Shown here piece after piece: positions 27,177-34,124 of a stretch of 64,000 nt of DNA; the first letter of the stretch is position 1, and every line of letters begins with the position of its first letter. The DNA is from UBA3941 sp002385665 (GTDB taxonomy: Bacteria; Bacillota; Clostridia; Caldicoprobacterales; UBA3941): the NCBI GenBank assembly GCA_050949255.1, contig JBMNFJ010000016.1, positions 1,148,428 through 1,212,427 of the forward strand. Direction: 5' to 3'. The notes under the pieces are model-generated. The model was not told the DNA's origin. It saw only the letters and a program-made list of their open reading frames with translations, and made no database searches. The position numbers and the translations under genes are program-made.

Positions 27177-28100
27177 CTAAATTACATCTATACCCGTCCG
27201 GGCAACCATATCTTTTAAATCACGATAATAGTCCTTGCTTCGGCTCTCCACCTCTCCCAAAGGATAGGGCCTATCCACCCACTCATACTTTGAATGTGCC
27301 ATGGCGTTATAGGGCAACAGCTCAATTCTTTTGATTCCAAGACCCAGGACAAAGTTCGCTGTTTCAGTGATTTGCTCCGGTGCATCGTTGATGTTGGGTA
27401 TGCATGGGATACGGATGAGAATTTTCTCTGCTATTTTAGTATCCCTACATAAGGATTTTAGATTGTTGAGGATCAGCTCATTGCTCTTACCTGTATATTT
27501 CCGGTGAAGGTTTGGATCCATCAGCTTGATATCATAAAAGATAAGATCAACCAAGTCTGCCATTTCCTCTAGTTTATTATATTCCCCATAGCCCGTTGTT
27601 TCCAAGATAATATGTATTTCCTTCCGACGGCATTGCTTAATAAGCCTTAAGACAAAATCCGCCTGAAACAGTGGTTCTCCCCCGCTTATGGTTACGCCAC
27701 CGCCTGAGTTTTTGTAAAAGGGTATATCCTGTTCTACTATATTCATTATTTCGTCTACGGTTTTATATGAGCCAGCCACGCGAAGTGCTTTAGTGAAGCA
27801 TGCCTGGGTGCATGTGAAGCATTCCTTGCAGTGCCCACGATTGACTTTAATTCCCCTTATATCGCTGACAACTTCATTGTTTATGGTAATTGCCCCTTCA
27901 GGGCAGGCCTGGATACATTGGTAGCATTCCCTGCATCTTGATCGCTGATAAAGCAATTCAGGACCTGCCGGCTGTGACTCCGGCGAATGGCACCAAAGGC
28001 AGCGCAGCATGCATCCTTTCATAAATATAACTGTCCTTATTCCAGGGCCATCATGGGTTGCAAACCTATCGATGTCCAGGATCAGACCCTTATCACCCAA
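27177..28100 (-). CDS. Glycyl-radical enzyme activase (radical SAM)
   Basis: 307 residues. The radical-SAM cluster is CMLRCLWC (about residues 30-37, CxxxCxxC) preceded by GPGIRTVIFMKG. An insert with two ferredoxin-type clusters follows (CRECYQCIQACP and CKECFTCTQACF), as in activases of the glycerol dehydratase, CutC and HpdA type but not pyruvate formate-lyase activase. The SAM-binding GGVTISGGEPLFQ is present. It would abstract hydrogen from Gly780 of the neighbouring enzyme. Translation seems to start at a TTG with GTGAGG just upstream. Confidence 0.92.
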   Translation of the reverse strand: MGDKGLILDIDRFATHDGPGIRTVIFMKGCMLRCLWCHSPESQPAGPELLYQRSRCRECYQCIQACPEGAITINNEVVSDIRGIKVNRGHCKECFTCTQACFTKALRVAGSYKTVDEIMNIVEQDIPFYKNSGGGVTISGGEPLFQADFVLRLIKQCRRKEIHIILETTGYGEYNKLEEMADLVDLIFYDIKLMDPNLHRKYTGKSNELILNNLKSLCRDTKIAEKILIRIPCIPNINDAPEQITETANFVLGLGIKRIELLPYNAMAHSKYEWVDRPYPLGEVESRSKDYYRDLKDMVARTGIDVI

Positions 28101-28211
28101 ACCTCACACCCCCGTGTAATGTGCTTATATCAGTGGATATGCCTATCGGATTGTACTACTATTCTTTATATGTGCTTCTATTCATGATTATTGCAAAGTA
28201 CTCTGTCATAA

Positions 28212-29207
28212 TCAGCCGTAATACTCTTTAATAGCCTTTTTCACGGAATAATATGCGGGTTTGGGGTTTAAATTCGTATCTACTATACCCCAGAAACATT
28301 CGGCAGGACATCCGACCCTTCCGCAAGCCCAGCAGGTTTTAGGGTCGCTCCACTTAAAGAGGAATTGACCCAGCACATGAGGGTGCTTTGCAAACAGTTC
28401 TATACCTTGTCTCAGATATTCTGCCTGTACTTCTTCAGTATGTCCACCTTCAACCTCGTAATGCCAGCCAAACACATGACATACACTGGTATAACCGGGC
28501 TTCATTATGGTACCTTCGGGGGGTGCAGGCTTTGTTTCCCCACTGGAAGAATAACCCCATTCAACTGCTACTATAGGCAATTTATATCTTTCATACAGTA
28601 TATCAATAGCATCATACCATTTCTCTATGCCCGGTCTCTGCCAGGAACCAAAGTACTGATCATCGCCTATGAATCCAAACTTATGTCCTTCCCTATATAC
28701 CATGTCCGCAAATTCCAGCCCCTGGTCCCATACCCTGGACAGGTTTATTCCACACAATGCATCAGGATCAGCAGATACAATCCCCTCACAAGACCAAAAA
28801 GCGGTTTCTGCGACTATATCCAACCCGTGTCCCTGATCAAAATGGTCAAGTTCATTCCCAATACACCATAAGGGACCGACCATCCTCTTTAGATCATTGA
28901 CATACCAGGCACAGGTTTTCATCACGTTTTCATAGAATTCCTCTGAGCCTACCGGACCTAGAAAGTCTTTGTTGAAATCCCTCAATCCCGGTGTTGTGAC
29001 CATGACCTTAAAACCCTTTTCATGGGCTACCTGTATCACTTTGCGAAGACGTATATACTCTTCGGTAAGTTCACCATACATGGCATCCTTCCATGGAAAG
29101 GCAACATACCTCCTTAGCCAATTAAATCCGGCTTCTTTTACCATGTCCAAGTCGTGACCATCGTTGTGATAGTAATTCAGTCCAATGACCTTTTCCTTAA
29201 GTTTCAT
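28212..29207 (-). CDS. Clan GH-A type glycosidase-like TIM barrel
   Basis: About 331 residues resembling the catalytic barrel of GH2/GH5-type enzymes. Candidate acid/base Glu is in CIGNELDHF (about residue 120) and candidate nucleophile Glu in VAVEWGYSS (about residue 218), the spacing expected for clan A. A cysteine-rich segment (CWACGRVGCPAEC) near the end is unusual and might bind a metal. No signal peptide, so it acts inside the cell. I choose the ATG at 29207 because GGGAGG lies seven bases upstream; the frame extends to 29240. First gene of the glycyl-radical cluster. Confidence 0.7.
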   Translation of the reverse strand: MKLKEKVIGLNYYHNDGHDLDMVKEAGFNWLRRYVAFPWKDAMYGELTEEYIRLRKVIQVAHEKGFKVMVTTPGLRDFNKDFLGPVGSEEFYENVMKTCAWYVNDLKRMVGPLWCIGNELDHFDQGHGLDIVAETAFWSCEGIVSADPDALCGINLSRVWDQGLEFADMVYREGHKFGFIGDDQYFGSWQRPGIEKWYDAIDILYERYKLPIVAVEWGYSSSGETKPAPPEGTIMKPGYTSVCHVFGWHYEVEGGHTEEVQAEYLRQGIELFAKHPHVLGQFLFKWSDPKTCWACGRVGCPAECFWGIVDTNLNPKPAYYSVKKAIKEYYG

Positions 29208-29299
29208 GACACAAGCCTCCCGCCTAGTTGGTATTATCATAAATACATAAAATTAACTTTCTCCTAATGAAGCTGTGAAATGCATATAATCCTGATCCT

Positions 29300-30487
29300 C
29301 TAAATTGGTAACGTCCTCATTTGTCCGATGCTATCGTCTACCCTGTTCTTGCCCTTGGCTTTTGAGATATAAAGAGCTTTATCCGCATACTTATATACTT
29401 CTGCATAAGAATCCGTTGTGCTATCCAAAGCAGCCAACCCGATGCTTACGGTTATGTTAATCTCGTTGCCATCTATGACAAAGATCTTATTTTCTGTGGT
29501 TTCCCTAATCTTTTCGGCAACGATCCGCCCATTTTCTCCGTCAGTACCTGTCAAAAGGATTGCAAACTCCTCCCCACCAATACGCGCTACTATATCAGTT
29601 TCCCTTAAAAGTTCCTTCAGCATAAGGGCAAATTCCACCAGGAGTGCATCCCCTACAGGATGGCCAAAATTATCATTGACATCCTTAAAATTGTCTATAT
29701 CCACAATTAGCAAACTCGATTTACTACCATATCTTTTAATGCGAGATATCTCAAATGATATCTTCTCATCGAAAATCCTCCTATTGATAAGTCCCGTTAG
29801 GGGATCGGTAGATGCAAGATATTGAAGACTCCTGTTCTTATCCTCCAGTTCTTTTTGCTGTTTATCGATACGTCTTTTCTGTTGGAGGTTTACAATGGTT
29901 GACCTCCAGGCCATAGAGGAGAAAAATATTCCCAACACAACTGAAGTAAGTCCATTAACCCTGTTGGACAGTAATATGGCTGGTTCTGATTGCACGATAC
30001 CCATTCCAATATAGAAGACGATATAGCTTGATAGATATATCAATATACTGTACAAGGGTTTTATCAGGAAAATAGCGCCAACTGCCATGCATGCAATTAA
30101 GTATGGGTTAATGGAATATGTTACCAATTGGTCTATAGAGGAAATTGCTGCGCTTAAAAAAAGTATAACCATAACAAAACCATATTGTACGATTAGCATT
30201 AAGGGGTTCGCCTTATCTTTGCTCTTTAATTTATAGGTTAGACCACCAAGTATCAATAAAAATACAAGAAATACCCCATGGCTTATAATAATCCAGGTTC
30301 GCCATAAACTTTCATTTCCACTACCGGGTGACTTTCTAACAAAAGTTGCAATAGTGAAGATTCTCATAATTATTGATATTATGGATAGAAGAAATGCCCT
30401 ATTTATATTGATCAGTGTAATTTCGTCTGTTATTTCCTTATCCGGATTGAGAATATGTTTAAAACGGTCTGCATATAGGGATATCAT
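29300..30487 (-). CDS. Membrane-bound GGDEF diguanylate cyclase
   Basis: 395 residues. About six hydrophobic segments fill the first 210 residues, then a short coiled coil (QQKRRIDKQQKELEDKNR) links to a GGDEF domain (about 225-385). The active-site loop is RIGGEEFAIL, so catalysis of c-di-GMP synthesis is expected. The metal/substrate segment DIDNFKDVNDNFGH is intact, and no RxxD inhibitory site is obvious ahead of the loop. It signals from an unknown membrane input. Monocistronic as far as can be seen. Confidence 0.9.
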   Translation of the reverse strand: MISLYADRFKHILNPDKEITDEITLININRAFLLSIISIIMRIFTIATFVRKSPGSGNESLWRTWIIISHGVFLVFLLILGGLTYKLKSKDKANPLMLIVQYGFVMVILFLSAAISSIDQLVTYSINPYLIACMAVGAIFLIKPLYSILIYLSSYIVFYIGMGIVQSEPAILLSNRVNGLTSVVLGIFFSSMAWRSTIVNLQQKRRIDKQQKELEDKNRSLQYLASTDPLTGLINRRIFDEKISFEISRIKRYGSKSSLLIVDIDNFKDVNDNFGHPVGDALLVEFALMLKELLRETDIVARIGGEEFAILLTGTDGENGRIVAEKIRETTENKIFVIDGNEINITVSIGLAALDSTTDSYAEVYKYADKALYISKAKGKNRVDDSIGQMRTLPI

Positions 30488-30768
30488 TTGCTATTTTACC
30501 CCCCTTTCCCACCATTATATCCATAATAAGATAAGTTTACCATTAAGGTGAAATATATACAATTGATTTTATCATATACGACAATATAATAACATATTTT
30601 TTCCAATCTTGCTGCCTATATATACGGTTCAACATAATAATTAGATGTATATTACACAATTCCCTTTTATTCATATAATTTCACTGGAAATTCCGATTTC
30701 TGTATGGATGGGATTGGTTTTTATATAGAACCTATAAAATCATCCCGGAAATCACCCTTGTTTAACCC

Positions 30769-30793
30769 TGTAATCACCCTGGGGGTGATTACA
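30769..30793. promoter_or_regulatory. Perfect 11-bp palindrome, candidate operator
   Basis: TGTAATCACCC-TGG-GGGTGATTACA is symmetric over 11 bp per arm. It lies in the 487-bp gap between the divergent diguanylate cyclase and protease genes, about 180 bp before the protease start. A partial half site AATCACCCTTG lies 20 bp to the left. A T-run follows after about ten bases, so a terminator is possible, but no rightward gene precedes it. An operator is the simpler reading. Confidence 0.5.
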
Positions 30794-30974
30794 AATATAT
30801 ATATTTTTTTATACTTAACAAAAGATTGAATATTTTAAAATATTAAAAATGGTGGAGACCATCACTAAAACGCAGCATATAAATATATAATCGACCATAT
30901 TTACCTGTCAGCACCGCTGCTCCAGATCAGAGGTAAATACAAAGCTTTTTAAAAATATTCAAGGAGTGAATTTC

Positions 30975-32696
30975 ATGAAAAAACGTCTGGTAATTAGCAT
31001 CCTTGTCGCCTTATTACTTATATTGTGGCTCCCGCCTGCCATGTTGGCTGCCCAGGGGGATACGCGGACCCTGGCAACTTTAAATAAGCCCGGCGTGGTT
31101 CTGATCCAAACGACTTGGACCGCCGATGTCACATGGTATGAATTCTCAATTGATAACAGTCTGGAGACCGATCTTGTAGATGCAGTGGAGAATATGATAG
31201 AAAACGGACAAATAGGTACCAGCGACCAAGAAATATATCAGGCAATGGTCGCATTGATGATCGAGTATATGGAATACTACGCCTTTACTACCGGAAATGT
31301 ATCCACGGAACAGATGAGTACCGCTGCCATGGGCACGGGATTTATTGTTACACCCGATGGTTATTTGGTTACAAATGCCCATGTTGTTCACACGGACGAA
31401 GAAGAACTTACCATGCAGTTTGCTATGTCTTCCCTGGAACAATATGCAGTATCTGCGACTAACGCCTTTATGGAGGAAATGCGCAGGCAGGGCTATCAAA
31501 TGACCCAGGAGGAATGGGACGGTATTGCAAACGTCTGGTACCGCCTCCTGGCAAGCAGTATGGAAATCAGCAATCTGCAAACCAGTTACCAATGCTTCAT
31601 TGGCAATGTAACCCCGGGGAGCGATGTCTCCGCAAAGGGCAGAAAGCTGGATCTCCGTAAAATCGGTGAACCCATACCCGGTAAGGATATCGCTATTCTA
31701 AAGATGGAGGGCACAAACCTTCCTACTGTCAAACTGGGTGATGATACAAAGTTAAAAACCGGTGACCGTGTATATGCCATGGGTTATCCCGCTGTAGCAA
31801 CGGTAACCGATGTATTGAATATTGCCCAGGCAATCCAGGAGCCTACCCTTACACAGGGTATTATCAGTGCCAGGAAGGAGATGGCAGGAGGATGGAGTAT
31901 TCTCCAAACCGATGCATCCATACATGGGGGTAATTCCGGTGGTCCCCTGTTTAATGATGACGGGGAAGTCATTGGGGTTAATACTTTCGGCATGCTGGAT
32001 GCAGACAGCGGTGCAGCAATCTCAGGAGTTAATTTCGCAATCCCAATCAGTATCGCCAAACAGTTCTTAAGCGAAATAAACGTAGAGCCTGCTGAAAGTA
32101 CCTTTACCAAAAACTTCAATACAGCACTGTCAGCCTACAACAGCGGCGATTACCATACCGCTCTTGACCTGCTGAGGGGAATAAACGAAACAAATCCCGG
32201 TTTTCCGGTTGTTCAGGAATTGTTGGCCGAGGCTCGTCAGGCAGCGGATGAAAACCCACAACCCGAAACAACCGAGGCTGATGAGACCGAGGACAGTGAT
32301 GCCGTTGAGACCCTTGTCCCGACAAGGGAGGATAAAGGCAGCACAATCCTGGGATTACCGTCGGTAGTGGTATATATAGGTGCGGGCCTTCTTCTCATTG
32401 CCCTTATAGCCGTGGTGATCATCCTGGTCACAAGGAAAAAACCGGCAGCCATGACCGGAGCTCAGCCATCCCCACAATACCAAATGCCTCCTACTCCACA
32501 GCCCCAACCCATGGCTACAGCTCCCGGCCCTGATACCGTATCCTGTGCAAATTGCGGGGCAGATTTGTCGCCCAGCGCCAAGTTCTGTAACGAATGCGGC
32601 GAACCGGTACGGCAAAAGCCCACCAATTGTCCGGAATGTAATGCGCCGGTAGCACCGGGTGCCAAGTTCTGTAATGAATGCGGTACAAGAATTTAA
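30975..32696 (+). CDS. Trypsin-like serine protease with C-terminal zinc ribbons
   Basis: About 573 residues. A signal peptide or N-terminal anchor (about 1-26) precedes an HtrA-like protease domain with catalytic His (VTNAHVVH), Asp (KDIAILKM) and Ser (HGGNSGGP). A TPR-like stretch (about 375-410), an acidic linker, a transmembrane helix (VVVYIGAGLLLIALIAVVII) and a Pro/Gln-rich linker follow. Two zinc ribbons end it (CANCGADLSPSAKFCNECG and CPECNAPVAPGAKFCNECG). With the anchor at both ends the protease would be outside and the ribbons inside. No PDZ domain is evident. The ATG at 30975 follows AAGGAG. Confidence 0.88.
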   Translation: MKKRLVISILVALLLILWLPPAMLAAQGDTRTLATLNKPGVVLIQTTWTADVTWYEFSIDNSLETDLVDAVENMIENGQIGTSDQEIYQAMVALMIEYMEYYAFTTGNVSTEQMSTAAMGTGFIVTPDGYLVTNAHVVHTDEEELTMQFAMSSLEQYAVSATNAFMEEMRRQGYQMTQEEWDGIANVWYRLLASSMEISNLQTSYQCFIGNVTPGSDVSAKGRKLDLRKIGEPIPGKDIAILKMEGTNLPTVKLGDDTKLKTGDRVYAMGYPAVATVTDVLNIAQAIQEPTLTQGIISARKEMAGGWSILQTDASIHGGNSGGPLFNDDGEVIGVNTFGMLDADSGAAISGVNFAIPISIAKQFLSEINVEPAESTFTKNFNTALSAYNSGDYHTALDLLRGINETNPGFPVVQELLAEARQAADENPQPETTEADETEDSDAVETLVPTREDKGSTILGLPSVVVYIGAGLLLIALIAVVIILVTRKKPAAMTGAQPSPQYQMPPTPQPQPMATAPGPDTVSCANCGADLSPSAKFCNECGEPVRQKPTNCPECNAPVAPGAKFCNECGTRI

Positions 32697-32854
32697 CCAA
32701 AGCACATTAATTTGTGAAAGTGCTTAATGGTTAACAACTGAATATACAGTATAATACAGTGCGCAAATCCAATACAATTGACACCGTTTGCCTTCCATAT
32801 TACAATAGCCTTGGGTTTAAAGTATTCCCAATAATACCAGGGAGGGTTCTCTGA

Positions 32855-33958
32855 ATGAAAAAATATCGAGTCGGTGTAATTGGATTTGCGCATATGCATA
32901 TTAACTCGCTGGTCAAGGACTTCGTGAATCTGGGAGATAAGATAGAATGGGTTGCTTGTGCTGATCTTAAACCAGCGATTCCATCCCTAAGTAAAAAACC
33001 TTCTACCAGAGCCCATAACATCAGGAATGTAATGGAAATGACCAAAATGACCACCCTCTATAAGGATTATAACCAGCTTTTGGATGAGGGTGATCTGGAT
33101 ATCGCCATAGTATGCTGTGAAAACGCACTTCATGGAAAGGTTGTATCCGATATCCTTTTAAGAGGTATTAATGTAGTAGTGGAAAAACCCATGGCTACTT
33201 CCATGACAGATGCACTCCGGATGGTTTATGCAGCAAATGAGGGTAATGCAACCCTTGCTGTCAATTGGCCATCTACATGGAGCCCTGGGATTAGATTGGC
33301 CCATGAGTTGACTGCCAAGGGAGTTGTAGGCAAGGTCTTCAAATTTACCTATCGCAATAGCGATTCCCAAGGGCCCTTCTCCTATGGTGAAAACCTAACG
33401 GATCTGGAAAAGAGTTCTGAGTGGTGGTATGACGCCAGAACAGGCGGAGGTGCATTTTGGGACTACTGCTGCTATGGTTCCTGTCTGGCCAGCTGGTTTA
33501 TCGGCCGCCCTGTAAGAGCCGCATACGGTTTAAGAGCCAACTTTGACAGCCCCTATGGCAATGCAGAAGATTATGGGACCATCACCGCAAGATTCGATGA
33601 TGCCGTTGCCATAATTGAGGGCAGTTGGACCACAGTTAATAGTGGTGTTCCTTCGGGACCCATCGTCTTTGGATTAAAAGGCACCCTGGTAACCGATGGC
33701 AATGAGGTCAGAGTCTACAATAAGAGACATACATCCACACCATCCGCTGTCTATCATGCGGAACCGCTGCCTGAAGATCGCAATAATATTGCCAAGGAAT
33801 TCATACATCATCTTGAAACCGGTGAGCCCTTGCACCCTACATTGGATATTGAAACGAATCTAAATGCTATGATGATATTGGATACCGGTTACAGGTCTTC
33901 CATAAGCGGAAAGCTGGAGCAGGCTTCAGGACATCACTACGCTCCCGCTAACCTATAG
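32855..33958 (+). CDS. Gfo/Idh/MocA family oxidoreductase
   Basis: 367 residues with an N-terminal Rossmann fold (RVGVIGFAHMHINSL) and the EKP motif (VVVEKPMATS) typical of this family. A C-terminal alpha/beta domain carries GGGAFWDYCCYG in place of the usual GGG..D.G.H. Members oxidise, reduce or epimerise sugars and cyclitols with NAD(P). The ATG follows GGAGGG. It is monocistronic with a terminator behind. The substrate is unknown; the histidine of the usual D-x-G-x-H motif appears missing. Confidence 0.85.
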   Translation: MKKYRVGVIGFAHMHINSLVKDFVNLGDKIEWVACADLKPAIPSLSKKPSTRAHNIRNVMEMTKMTTLYKDYNQLLDEGDLDIAIVCCENALHGKVVSDILLRGINVVVEKPMATSMTDALRMVYAANEGNATLAVNWPSTWSPGIRLAHELTAKGVVGKVFKFTYRNSDSQGPFSYGENLTDLEKSSEWWYDARTGGGAFWDYCCYGSCLASWFIGRPVRAAYGLRANFDSPYGNAEDYGTITARFDDAVAIIEGSWTTVNSGVPSGPIVFGLKGTLVTDGNEVRVYNKRHTSTPSAVYHAEPLPEDRNNIAKEFIHHLETGEPLHPTLDIETNLNAMMILDTGYRSSISGKLEQASGHHYAPANL

Positions 33959-33969
33959 CAAATCAACCC

Positions 33970-34113
33970 CTTGTGCAAGTTCATAACCTTAGGTAATGAG
34001 CTAAGGACTGATGATTAACCCCTGTTAATTGTCAGTCCTTTATTTAATATATAATATTATTATATTATTGCTAATTACTAAGGAAGACTTAGGATTTCAC
34101 AAATACCTGCAAC
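33970..34113. repeat. Dispersed intergenic repeat, copy 2, split by a terminator
   Basis: CTTGTGCAAGTTCATAACC at 33970 and CAAATACCTGCAA near 34101-34113 match the two ends of the 18313-18361 element, here about 100 bp apart. The insert holds GGTAATGAGCTA, the start of the other dispersed repeat family, and the terminator hairpin. Confidence 0.5.
34013..34048 (+). terminator. Terminator after the Gfo/Idh/MocA gene
   Basis: AAGGACTGATGATTAAC pairs with GTTAATTGTCAGTCCTT (34013 to 34040), one mismatch, with TATTTAAT behind. Confidence 0.8.
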
Positions 34114-34124
34114 CAATCAGGAAT

